Shown: positions 9,881-20,095 of the stretch, one piece after another | Numbering within the stretch: the first letter of the stretch is position 1 | Layout of the letters: each line of letters starts with the position of its first letter | NCBI GenBank assembly: GCA_025617375.2 | Contig: JAMYGW020000009.1 | Span: 1 to 64,000, forward strand | Direction of reading: 5' to 3' | Source: Acarospora socialis | Lineage: Eukaryota; Ascomycota; Lecanoromycetes; Acarosporales; Acarosporaceae | DNA: 64,000 bases | Program-made: the position numbers and the translations under genes | Notes under the pieces: model-generated | Told to the model about the DNA's origin: nothing | What the model saw: the letters and a program-made list of their open reading frames with translations, nothing else | Database searches by the model: none

Positions 9881-10161
9881 TTTGAGATTACGAGTTATGT
9901 TTGGCTGTGTTCGTTGCTGTGGAGAGATGTGTGTGGAGAGAGATGTGTGTGAAGAGACGCGTTTGCAAAAGACTTGAGATCAAGGAGTGTGTGCCCTAAA
10001 ACCTTACCAATTTCGGCTTCTGCCGTGGAGCGAGTCAACGTAGGCAATGATCACGAACATGTTCTATAGAGCACTCCAGATAGATAGAATATACAAATAC
10101 CATTCTCATTCTTCTATAGAGCACTCCAGAAAGATATAATACTATTCTCGTTCTTCTATAC
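9881..10161. promoter_or_regulatory. Bidirectional promoter between the two coiled-coil genes
   Basis: This 281-bp spacer separates two divergent start codons. It contains a direct repeat ttctatagagcactccagaa/t followed by agata (about 10060 and 10114) and the string cattctc(a/g)ttcttctata twice (about 10101 and 10143). Near 9925-9960 it has gtgtggagagagatgtgtgt-like repeats. The paired repeats could be binding sites or simple duplication. Confidence 0.45.
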
Positions 10162-12247
10162 ATGCCTTCAAGAAGACCTCCAGCACCATACCACGCAAAG
10201 CAGGACGAGGCCCGTAATGATACCAAAGCCGCGGTGATTGTCTATAAAGACATCAGGCGGTTGGTGCCGGGGAGTACGCTTGCTGAAGCGGGCCGAGAGC
10301 TGGATGATCAGATGGAGCACTCTCGAGTGCAAGACGAGCACTTGTTGCATCGGGCAGATATCGCCCAGATCAACAAAAGCAAGGCGGCAGACATCATCAA
10401 GGACGCCAAGGCGGTCCGAGACCAAGTCCGCCTCGAGCTCGCAGATATGAGGGAGATCGCCGCGAATGCCCAGAAGGCGGCATCGAAGCCTGACAATACG
10501 GCGGTCGACGAAGAGTTGAAGGAGAGCTTGGAGATCGTGAGGTCCCTCATGGATGCCCAGCCTGACCTCTCTGGCGCCCTTCAGCCTTCCCTCCCAGCCG
10601 TTGACCGACAAGTGGCGGAACAGTTGGAGCCGCTCCTCGAACGTCTGGAGGCCGCCGAGCACAGGTTGGATGCTTCGGAGCAGGACCTGGCTCGGGCCGC
10701 TGAGCTTTACTCGGCGGACAAGGCCGAACATGAAACCCTGGCGGCGATATACCAGAACGACAGGGAAGTCTGGCTGAGGGACCGGGCCACGCTCATGGCG
10801 GAGGTGGAAGAGCGTAAACTGGAGATTGAGCGGAACGGAGATGAAATCGACGCCATGGGGCTAAGGTTGAACGTAGCCGAACACAACCGCGAAGCGTCTC
10901 TAAAGGCACAAGAGGAGTCGGAGCGGCAAAAAGACGAAGAGCACAGGGCACAAATGTCCACACTCAACGACGAGCTTACAGCGACAAGGCAACAGTTGTC
11001 GGATGATGCCAACCTTCGAACCCGTCAGGCGGCACGAATCCGAGAGCTTGAGGAGGCTTTCCTGAATGATATGGCCGCTCTCGATAACGAACTGACGAAC
11101 GCCAAGCACGCACTCGAGAATAGCGAAATCGAGAGAGGCGACTTGCAAGGCAAGCGTGACGAGCTGGAAGGCAACATCGAGAAGCTGGAGGACGACAAAG
11201 ACGACCTCCACCTCCGAAACGTCGAGCTTAGCCGGAGAGTTGCGGGGCGCGATGAACAGCTGACGCAAGCGAACATGAGCCTTGCGACACTCCAGGTTTT
11301 TCGGGACACTGTTCTTTCCTGGTACGGTGTCAACGGCGATGTAAATACCGACGGCCTCGGATTGGAGTTTGTCGAGGTCGTCAACATCACATACCGGATG
11401 GAAGACGGGCCCGTGATGCCGCATAGTCTCGACGGCCTCCAACTGACTTACGCGGGTGACCACGCGACGAGTTACGACCTTCGCGAGCAGATGATACGCT
11501 TCTGGTGCCAATGCCGTGCTGGGCAGGTTGACTATGTTGCTGCGAACGACATGCTGAACAAGCGACTGGTCGACACGGCGGGATGGTTCGCGGTACCATT
11601 CTTGTACAAGGCGTTTGCGCTTCTGCTTGGGCGCTGGACCCAGGTCAGCTTGTCCTCTCTGGATGAAGTGCCCGGTATGTTTTGTACCTGCTACACGTTG
11701 TTGACAATGCTGATGTCTCATAGAGCGCCATGTCAACTTGCTGCTAAGAGGTCTGCTCTCCATGACGACCCTGGGTGCCGCATTTCCGGCGGCCGTTCCT
11801 GCAGATGTCATTTTCCAGGAGCTGCTCACTCCGGTCGAATTACACGTCCGGTCCTGGTTGTACACAAATCCTTCCAGCCTAACGTCAGCTCTCCTGTCTG
11901 CAGTACGGCAATCTTCTACCGAGGAACTTGACCCTTCTATGCATCATGCATTCGTCCTTGATGCGGTCAAATCTTGTAAGGATTACCTTGATTCGTCGAA
12001 CAGTGATCTCCAAGCTGGAATCACCCTCGCGGTCGATTGCTCGCGCAAAACCACGCTCCTCTTCGTCGAAAATCCTACTGCAGTTGTTTGTTTCGCCAAG
12101 CAGCATGTGAAGCATCTATACCGCGAGGACCTCACGTTTAGCATGGAACTGGACCCAACGAGCATAAAGCTGTCCGAAAGTACGCAGACCCTGCGTCTTG
12201 GAGGACAGCCGAACGTGTCTGGATGGGTCACGCTGAACTTGACCTAG
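10162..12247 (+). CDS. Coiled-coil protein with C-terminal globular domain, 678 aa (orphan)
   Basis: There are two exons, 10162-11674 and 11724-12247, joined across a 49-bp intron (GTATGT...CATAG). The join keeps frame (GAG-CGC-CAT) and removes the stop that would otherwise end the protein. Residues about 1-110 are helical and charged. About 120-390 are coiled coil, including a long acidic/basic run with RDELEGNIEKLEDDKDDL. About 390-678 is a mixed, probably globular domain with aromatic and Cys residues (MIRFWCQCRAG). It ends TLRLGGQPNVSGWVTLNLT, and copies of this tail occur at 12.36 kb and 6.1 kb. No known domain is recognised. The divergent 844-aa partner suggests co-expression and perhaps hetero-oligomer formation through the coils, which is inference. 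Confidence 0.75.
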
Positions 12248-12530
12248 ACCCTTGTGCATCTGAATGTTGCGATGACTCGTGGCAACACGAGGCCGCCTCA
12301 GATAGTCGCAAGGGCTGGGCGAGGTGGAAGCTGAAAACCCAGATACGTTCGATGAGGGGGACTGGTGTTGGAGAACAGTCGAACATGTTAGGATGGGTCA
12401 TGCGTAACTTACTCTAGATCCTTGTGCATCTGAAAGATGCGATGACTCGTGGCAACACGGCAGAGCCTCAGAAAGTCACAAGGGTCAGGGTAGGTAGGAG
12501 CTGGCAACCCAGATATGTTCGAAAGAGGAG
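12195..12530. repeat. Tandem duplication of about 170 bp at the 3' end of the 678-aa gene
   Basis: About 12207-12357 and about 12376-12526 match with scattered changes. Shared strings include gaac(a/g)tgt, ggatgggtca, gatgactcgtggcaacac, cacaagggt/cgcaagggc and cccagata(c/t)gttcga. The second copy starts inside the coding tail (VGEQSNMLGWVMRNLL then stop), so it duplicates the C-terminal codons as well as the 3' flank. Confidence 0.75.
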
Positions 12531-12833
12531 GCTTAGTCGAAGGGTTAAGAAGCAGAAACAGGGCCTTGTGCATGATCACAGGGAAGATGTTGCTGTTGCT
12601 TTTGCTTTCATCAATCATTCGTTATACACAAATGGTTGAAGAAGGTTGGCGAAAGTGGATCACTCAGCTTACTGGTTGATACTTCTACCTAGGATCTGCA
12701 TTACCATAACGCGAACATATAGAGTCCCTCGATCGTTCCCACTGTCCCCATCTAACTTGTGGTCGATCTTCCCCCTCTTATCATACAAATCTGTCTCCGT
12801 ATCGCATCAGTCAGTGCCCGAAGCCGAGCTTAT

Positions 12834-15024
12834 TCAGCTGTCGGCCTCTCGAAAGATCAAGGGCTGACCAGCGTGCCAATCGTTAGGATCGGACGTGGAA
12901 CCAGCGCCTCTCTTTTGACTGGAGATCGGTATCAGATCGGATGGATCCACACTTGTGGACAGTTCGTCCGGCCTAGCGCCGTGTCGAGCCCTGTACCGTC
13001 GAACGCACTCGAGCCCCCCATAATCGACTGGGTTCGGCACATTTAACGAACGTCTCCCTGGCGGTGATTTCAGCGATTCGGAGTAGGTCTTATGTACACC
13101 ATGCTCCTTTTCGCGCGGAGGTGCCCGAGGTTTGTTTGCAGCACGGAACGGATTCTCGTCCACGTCGACTACGGCCGCGATCTCCTTGCCCGCAATCGAC
13201 GTATTCGCGGTCTGACTGCGTGAGCGAGTTCTCGAGACGATTGGGAATGCCGGATTCCCTCTCCAAAACCTGGTCGGTTTGTGCTGCGAAGAACCAAGGT
13301 CTGCTCGCTCCACCGAAATCCCCGCCGAGTTTGGGGATGGGCTTGCCACCGCTATCGTGCCGCCAGGATTGAGAGGATCGACTGCGGTGGCGGTATCTAT
13401 GGATTCGCGCTGCAGTGTTCTGCTGACTGCTCGCTCTGAAGGTTGATGTGCAACGATTATCGTGTCAGCGGAACCGAGAGTATCGACTTCAGATTCGTGT
13501 TGCAGAATACCGCTGGTTGCTCGCTTTGGCGAAGTCGCTGAAGTTTGGCTTGCAACGACTATCGTGTCACCGAAGTCGAGTGTGATGTCCTCCTCGGGTT
13601 CCCGCATGTCCGTATCTTCGTCTCTCGGCCGCGTCCGAGAGTCGACTTCGACCTCGTCGACCGGGAAAGCGGACCTAGCGACACCCGTTTCCACAGTGTT
13701 ACCGGAGCCTGTGCAGGGGCCTGCATCGTTGGAATCGTACAGCTCGTGTTGTCTAACCCCAGGATCCAGCCCCTTGCGTAGTTCTTCGAGAATCTTTGAT
13801 CGTGTCTCACCACGGTCATATATCCTCTCCAGAAATACCAGAGCGCCTTCAAGCCACCAGTCACTCGGAATCATGTCGTTTGGATTGTCAGACACCGCCA
13901 GTAGCTCCACCATGCACTGCTCCGTACTCGAGTCATACTCCAACAGCGCAGTTTCGCCATCCCCTTCTTGACCACGCCAGAACACCTTGTATCGCTGGTT
14001 GGAGGCATTATAGTATATCCCGCCCAGCCATCGGTACTTGGCGTCCACGACCCTGCAGTCCGTACACTCATATCGGAAGCAAAGCTATTGCGGAGTAGAA
14101 TCGCCAGTGTGCCGCCAGTGGTTCGAGGTCAAGGCCAGTACGTCTGGCAGGTCCGGTTCGACGTGCAGATGCAGCTGCTCGATCGGATGCGGATCCACGT
14201 TGTTGCACCGAAACCCTTCCACACCTCCCTTGCTGTAGTCTTGCGGTCTGAACGTATCCCTGAGGAGCGTGGCTATCGAGGATTTGTGTTCGACGTCGGG
14301 ATGGGGTAGAAAGTGGGCGGGTATAGGATCGACAAGTTTGTACTGACATCGACAAGTGTGACACCGGCCGTAGTTGGCAACGTGAAACGGCAACGTGAAA
14401 CCGAAAAGGCGACGGCGTACCGAGATATATTTTCGACCAAAGCTGCGCGACGTTCTGAGGTCGGACGAAAGAGGTTCTCGATCCTTGCTTCCTTAACGTG
14501 GAAAGGCAGAGCTCAAAGAAGTGCATCTTCTCCTCCAGCAAAGTCTCCACGTCGGAGCGCGTGAAATCGAACAGGGATAGCGTGTTCAAGGCCCGGCAAA
14601 GAGGGTCTAGTTGACTCTGCCATTCTGTTGTAGAAAGCCCGCCACGGTCTGTGCCGAAGTAACCAACCTCCAGCAGCTTGGTTACCATTACCAAGCAGTC
14701 GATTGCGGAGGAGTTGTAATCCAAATCCGACTTGCTGAGCGGAGCTCCCTGAGGTAGGCCCACAATACGACCCTCGACATTTCGAAGAGGCCGCACTTTC
14801 TGTCCTTGGAAGTTCGAAAGCCAGGGAGGTGCAACGTTATCGTGTGGAATGACCTCTGGATGTTGCCGAATATATCGAAGCGTTCTCGCCACGTCGATCG
14901 GCGCGACTTCGCGCTGTTCCAACACAAAATGTAGTCTTTTCCGAGCCTTGACTGGGTCAGGCTCGTGTTCTCTTGGACCGTACAGGCGCAATAAACCCCG
15001 TACTTCATCGTTTGAAAGCACCAT
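12834..15024 (-). pseudogene. Ubiquitin-specific-protease-like protein, broken by a 13-bp duplication and an in-frame TAG
   Basis: From ATG 15024 one frame runs to a 13-bp tandem duplication (ggcaacgtgaaac twice, 14376-14401). The duplication shifts the frame by one base. If it is ignored, the protein continues in the next frame to a TAG at 14085-14087 and then, in the same frame, to the end at 12834. The order of elements suits a C19 (USP) fold: a helical N-terminus; a DYNSSAIDCLVMV segment where the Cys box would lie, with Ser instead of Cys; a CHTC pair; LPDVLALTSNHW (compare LPEVLVIHLKRF); FRYECTDC; then KYRWLGGIYYN and RYKVFWRG, where USPs have the Gly-His-Tyr catalytic His. The catalytic residues therefore look lost. 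The C-terminal 300 residues are low-complexity with repeats. A 57-nt intron could alternatively remove the TAG. The USP assignment is from motif layout only. Confidence 0.45.
13380..13640. repeat. Degenerate coding repeats in the tail of the USP-like gene
   Basis: Three to four imperfect repeats of roughly 35 codons lie on the minus strand. Each carries a DTI(V/I)VA core (DTIVVASQ, DTIIVAHQ, GTIAVASP) followed by an RA...QHES/QRES segment. They look like an expanding disordered region. Confidence 0.55.
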
Positions 15025-16350
15025 TGTTATTGCTCGTAGCTGGTATGTGGTCGCGCGAAGGATTTTCTTGCGATGGTTTTCTTGGTGGGTAGAAAGTTCA
15101 CGGATTAGCAAAACTAAGAACCACAGTTCAAGTTTGGCAGAACGCATCACTTCGGGCAGAACATTCTTTCCGGATGCTAGACAGTAAATCTATCCAAACA
15201 GACCGAAGCATTATGTACATGCACCAAGGGAAATCAAGTCCACAGAGAGAGGAAGAAGCCAGACGTAGATGGCCTGTTGCTGAGACCATGCCTTCAACGG
15301 CATTCCTGTCAGCCATATCATACTATAAAGTAGAAAGATCCAAAGATCTTACAAGTCTTCACCTTCGCTGCTTGACCCATCCATGTCGTGCATGACCAAA
15401 CCCATTTGTAGAGCCAGTTTCCCAGACCCTTTCACACTTGATTAGACAACCACTGGATATAAGCTTGATTTGCTGGAGATTCTCTTTATCTGAAGCTACC
15501 ACGAGAATCTTTCGGCACAGGTTGTTGCCAAAGAGTATATCCGAATCTCTAAAGGCGTGGTGGTTGCCTCGATCTCGCCTAGCATGTGGCCATAGACAAT
15601 CTCGAAATCTAAGGCCATGGATCAGTAGTGGACAGTAGATTTCCTATGGCCGTGAGAAAGAAACCACCACCAACCAGCACGACGACTACAAAATAATTGG
15701 GCGTGCCCTCATGGAAACAAAATTCCGGTTAAGAGAGAACCACAAATTTATATCACGATCAAACTCCGAGAATCAAGAAGGGCTGTTAAAGAAACTACGA
15801 ACTACCTGAGCAAGACATCCTGAGCAAGACATCTGCCCCTATGAGGTGTGCCTCTCATCTACCTATGTCGCCCATACGCCCCTGACGCCAGGAAGGCTGC
15901 AAAGTGACATGGTGGAACATGTCCGAAAACCAAGGCCAAGACAGCATGCCAACCTCTTTTCATGAGTCTGCGGCCGCGTCCAAGAAAGCTGACAACCTCG
16001 TCAGGGCAAGTCATCTTTCACAGCAGCACCATGATGGTAGCAAGATGGTGCAGCCTCCTGTTTCTTAGCCTGGTCAGGTCATTAGTACTGTTGGAGGAGT
16101 TGGATTGTTCTGGAGTAGAGTCTTAGGCTAGGTTACTGACAAAGTTGCTGATGGAATCGCTGACAGAGTTGCTGACATAGGACACGTTCTATGAGACAAC
16201 CTTGGTGTTGTTCAAGGGTTACAAGCTAGCTAGTATGGTCACACAATTCTAGTACATTGGAAGCACACAACTAATTGCATTCTATAGGAAAAGAAAGGTA
16301 ATGATCTTGTGTCTATCACCCAAAGTGCTATTCTCAGTAAATCCTTGCCA
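15025..16350. other. Intergenic stretch without a recognised gene
   Basis: No credible frame was found. At about 16090-16180 a short repeat with the core ttgctgaca/ttgctgatgg occurs three times (acaaagttgctgatgg, acagagttgctgacat). At 15808-15836 the string gagcaagacatc is directly repeated. Confidence 0.4.
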
Positions 16351-16520
16351 GAGTGACTAGTCTCCTCTTACATTGGATGACTGCCCAGTCTCTTGTGAGA
16401 CTGTCTAGTTCCTCTCAATGTAGATCAACTGTCTTGCCGGGGCGACTTGTTTCCTCTTGCAATGAGTGACTGCACAGCCTCGCAAGAGGCTGTCTAGTTC
16501 CGTTTATTGTAGATCAACTT
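16350..16520. repeat. Two tandem copies of a unit of about 80 bp
   Basis: About 16354-16432 and about 16440-16516 share the order (t/g)gcgact(a/t)gt(c/t)tcctctt, tgactgc(c/a)cag, gaggctgtctagttcc (gagactgtctagttcc in copy 1) and tgtagatcaact. Each copy contains a small inverted repeat around the agtctcttgtgagact-type string. Confidence 0.7.
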
Positions 16521-16635
16521 GCTGCCTGTCTCTACCGGTCTTTCTTCGCCAGATTTTGCAGTCACTTTTCTTTGGGGTGAAGGATGTACTTGCCTTCTTG
16601 CAGTGGTATTGACGGCGCCCTCCATGCATATCAAG

Positions 16636-18210
16636 TCAAAATGGTTCTTCTTTTATGAAAGGAGCACCTGATGAGGCTGCGGCGAACTCCATCTCATCAC
16701 TATTGTCTGGCTCACTCTTGATAGGCTGCTTGACTGGCCTATCACCGCTATTCTCTGACTGACTCCCCAGAAGCTGCTGAGGGACTTTGGTGACCAGAGA
16801 TGGCTGTGATAGCTGTAGTGGCGGCGGTGTCTCAATGGAAGGAAGAACAGTTGATGCAGCCCTTGCAGCAGCCTTCTCCTCAGCTAATCTACGTCTTCTT
16901 TTTGCTCCCCTGGACATACTGAGGGGTTGAGCTTCAGTCTGGAGTGAGCTGGGTGCGCTTCGTTCGCGCTTGAGAGGCCGTGAAGGGCTCATCGGTGGTG
17001 GCGCTGGCGTCGCGGAGCCACGCGTCAAATATGACTCAAGAGGTGCGCTCGGTGGTTGATATGGAGCGTTGTTGTGGAAGGTCAGGTGCACGGACGGCGC
17101 CAGTGAGCTTGAATACTGAGGAGAACTTCCATAAGCTCCAAGACGCCAGCTGGCATTTGGGAGATGGGGTGAGGTGTCCCATCGTCCCTCGTATGGTGCT
17201 CCATACGTTCCATGATCTTGAGATTCCTGCCGTGAAGCCCCGCATAGAGGACAGAAGCGAACACCGGGTCCGAAACTACCCGGGCAGAACGGCATATGGC
17301 ACGGTTGCTCTCGAGATGGCGAGGCGGCTGGGACTGGAGGTTCTTGCCGTGGAGCACCGCATTGAGGGCAGAAGCGAACACCGGGTCCGAAACTACCCCG
17401 ACAGTGCGGCATATGACACGGTTGCTGTCGAGGAGGCGAGGCGGCTGGGACCGAAGTCCGAAGAGGTGGCAGCCTTGAAGGTGGCAGCATGCCAGATTGG
17501 CCTCTCTGAGATGTTCCACGGATCTGAATTCTCCGCATCTCACCCTCTTCCTTCTTGATAGCTGCACCGCCCCGAACCTGGCCACCTCTGCCACCACGGT
17601 TCCCACATCCGCGTGGCTTGAGAGTCTGACGGGGAGCAGTGTTGCCTGGCGCGTGTTTACTATCAGCAAGTCCTCCCTCCTCTCCGATCGTAACCTTATA
17701 CCCTCCCGGGTTCGCGGGCCGTTCTGTCTTTGGGACCTGTTGTTGCTTCGCTTTCCCCAAAGGCCCTTGGGCACGTCCCTGGGTACTTGGCTTCTTTGGT
17801 TGCGCAGGAGAAACCTGCTTTTGCTTCTCCTCCCCAGAAGGTCCTTCGATGCGTTCCTGGGTACTTGTCTTCTTTGGTTGTGGTGGACGAGGAGCTGGCT
17901 TAGGCAACCTCTGCTGTTGCTGCGGAGGATGTAGCTTTGCGTCTGCAGTTGGCCAGTTGCCAGACTCAAAATAGTCGCTCTCGTTTACTTCTGAACCGCT
18001 AGTGGCAAGAGTTGAGCTCGAAGCAGGCCCTGAAGCAGGCTTCGCAGGAGGTTTCGCAACAATCTCAGCTTGCCCTTGACCGAGGTTACCTCAGTTCTAA
18101 CACGGTTTTGGGTAAAATCACTCACCTCGAGTCTCAGCCCCTGGTGGGGCAGCTTCCTGCTTGTCTTTCCTGTCGGTGTTGGTGTTTTGAGTCATGTTTG
18201 GTGAGGACAT
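16636..18210 (-). CDS. Protein with two tandem zinc-ribbon repeats and disordered flanks, about 507 aa
   Basis: Exon 1 (18210-18126) starts at ATG 18210 and ends at a GTGAGT donor. Exon 2 runs to 16636; its acceptor is uncertain, and a 51-nt intron ending CAAG (exon from 18074) or a 36-nt one ending CTGAG both keep frame. The protein is Pro/Gln/Lys-rich and has two N-terminal repeats of about 26 residues around QPKKxSTQ. It has an Arg/Gly patch (RGCGNRGGRGG) and two nearly identical copies of about 39 residues, each with C-x4-C-x10-C-x2-C (HMPHC...VRFCPQC) near residues 248-267 and 287-306, resembling zinc ribbons. The tail is Lys/Arg-rich and then acidic, with a possible nuclear localisation string (RGAKRRRRLAEEK). 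Nucleic-acid or protein binding is inferred. The duplicated ribbons look recent. Confidence 0.65.
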
Positions 18211-18505
18211 GATCCTGGTTGGTTGGTGTGAGAAAGGTGTACGATGTGCTGTGACTTTGTTGTGTTGTTGTTGTTGTCGTTGTTGGTGTATGTGGTGAGG
18301 TTGTTGGTGTAATGGTGAGTTTGTGTTGAAGAGTGTTATGGAAGAAAAAAGAGAAATGTGGGTGGTTGGAAAGTCTTAACGCGTCATCTGATCAGTTTTC
18401 AATTCTAGGGTTAAAGTGCGTTGCTGCACAGCAACCTTAGCAACCTTACGACCTCAGCATTCAACACCACCAATTTTGGCAAAACATCATTCCCAAACAT
18501 TCAAA

Positions 18506-19210
18506 ATGCTTAATCCAAAGGTAGAACGAGAATACGATCACTTGATCAATGATATTGACATGCAATGGCAAATCAGTCTACACACCGACCATCAACCGAG
18601 TGTTGATATCCTTCGACCGTCCAGACGCCAATCTTTCCACATGGACACGCTGAGGCTGCTTTCGACTGTGTCACACCAATTCCCAACGCACAGAGACACA
18701 ACCCTGCTTCTGCTCCAGCAGAATATGCAATGGTGTGCGGTGAATTCAAGAAAGGGCGTTCGTACCGAACAACGACTCTTTCCTGGCGATATCAAGGCTG
18801 CCCGTCCGCAGCTGCAAGCTATCATGGGCGGTGCTCCGATAGCTACAATGGCACCAGCTTCACCACCTGCTCCGTCTGCTCCGCCTGCTCCACAAGCCGC
18901 TTTACCAGCTCAAGCAGTTTCCGTAATGGTACAACCCTCGATCGCGCCTCCCACCGCGTCATTGCAGGCTAGTCTTGGCTCTCTCCAGATCGATCCGGCT
19001 CTTCTTTCGCTAACTCAGCCAGAAGTTACGACCAGCGAGTCTAATGTGACGTCTCAGAGGTCTCCACACACCTCCCTTGACGATGCAACCTCTAGCTTTG
19101 AGCCTTCCGTCAGAGAGGCTTGTGCTTCCACACTTCGACGCTTTCAAGGCCAGGAGGGCCTTCAGACACGCCTGGAACCGCACATTAAGACGATCCCACT
19201 CGGTTGTTAG
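18506..19210 (+). CDS. Orphan protein, 234 aa, with Ala/Pro-rich middle
   Basis: ATG 18506 (MLNPKVEREYDHLINDIDMQW) is a more likely start than the in-frame one further upstream. Residues 1-110 look folded (charged N-terminus, LLLLQQNMQWCAV). About 110-165 is an Ala/Pro/Ser linker, and the tail is Ser/Thr-rich. Its last few codons overlap, on the other strand, the truncated end of the helicase relic at 19205. I recognise no family. An undetected intron near the end is possible. Confidence 0.4.
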   Translation: MLNPKVEREYDHLINDIDMQWQISLHTDHQPSVDILRPSRRQSFHMDTLRLLSTVSHQFPTHRDTTLLLLQQNMQWCAVNSRKGVRTEQRLFPGDIKAARPQLQAIMGGAPIATMAPASPPAPSAPPAPQAALPAQAVSVMVQPSIAPPTASLQASLGSLQIDPALLSLTQPEVTTSESNVTSQRSPHTSLDDATSSFEPSVREACASTLRRFQGQEGLQTRLEPHIKTIPLGC

Positions 19211-19985
19211 GGCGGTGGTTAATGATCAGCTTGAGGTTCGGTACGGCAGGCAGCTGCTCCTTGAGGATTGACAGGAGCACGTCCCTATCCGCATTGCGTT
19301 CGTGAGCCTCCTCGATGATGATGACGTCGTATTGGCGCAAGCTGCGTTGATCCGTGAGAGAGCCGTAAATCTCCGCCACAACATACCATCGGTCATGTAT
19401 TGGATCGAAGTGTCGTCCGACACTTTCCTCACTCCCCTAAGCCTGTACCCTACTAGTTGGCGTCGAGCGCTTCGGCCACCCTTTTGGCGCTTTCAACGGC
19501 AGCTACCACTCGAGGTTGCGTACATGCGATGCGGCAGTCGCTTTCCCGTACGCGTGGGGCCTGGTCGTAGAGCAGATATTTGGAATCTGCGTCGTCTTTC
19601 CACTTCCGGTGCTGCTGGTGACCACGAGGACGTTGGACTGCTTCAACGCCTCGATGATGCGGACTCGCGCCCCAAACTGCCGGACAGACAACTTCTCCAC
19701 GGAATCCAGAAGCTGGCGGTAGTGGAGACCATATGGCCTCGCAGTCAACGGATTCAATCGCTGCTTCTCCAAATCCTGAGCTCTTTCCACCAAGATCTCG
19801 CTGCTCGTTCCATCCGCACTCGTTGCGGCCGAGGGACTGGACTGTCTGGTCCGCTTGCGAGGTGAGAGTTCATTTTCGAATGATGACAATATGCGTTTGG
19901 CGGGAATTCTGTCGGCCATTTCTAAAGCGTGTGTGGATAAGTTCACGATGTCTAAGGTCAAAATTTCCGCACAGGAGGCGGGCAT
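19205..19985 (-). pseudogene. Truncated DEAH-box RNA helicase relic (Prp43/DHX15-like N-terminal RecA domain)
   Basis: On the minus strand the N-terminal region leads into a Walker A segment VVTSSTGSGKTTQIP (canonical GETGSGKTTQIPQ). Then, in successively different frames, come a motif Ia-like VAAVESAKRVAEALDAN, TSIQYMTDGML, and the motif II segment DVIIIEEAHERNADRDVL (DEAH replaced by EEAH). At least two frameshifts and tandem stop codons (TAG TAG after LDAN) separate the parts. Homology stops at LKLII, just before where the SAT motif should be, so RecA2 and the C-terminal domains are missing. DEAH helicases of this type act in spliceosome disassembly and ribosome biogenesis. This copy cannot, and an intact gene should exist elsewhere. 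Confidence 0.8.
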
Positions 19986-20095
19986 CGATGCGGGGTTAAA
20001 GACAGGAGGCTTGTGGTTTGGATTCACGCATTGCACAGGGAGCAAAAGTAGGTAAGTGGAGTGAATAAGTGTAGCTTTGCAACCTCTAGAGTTAT

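Noticed and set aside
10168-11865. Minus frames opposite the 678-aa gene (up to 321 codons)
   Set aside because: They arise as antisense of a long coil-encoding exon and lack any domain.
14034-14091. A 57-nt intron that would remove the TAG in the USP-like gene
   Set aside because: The donor GTACTG and branch region are weak, and the removed part (after LPDVL) fits the expected beta strand. I kept it as an alternative but favour a nonsense change.
16980-17558. 192-codon + frame with internal repeats
   Set aside because: It is antisense to the duplicated zinc-ribbon exon; its repeats mirror those of the real gene.
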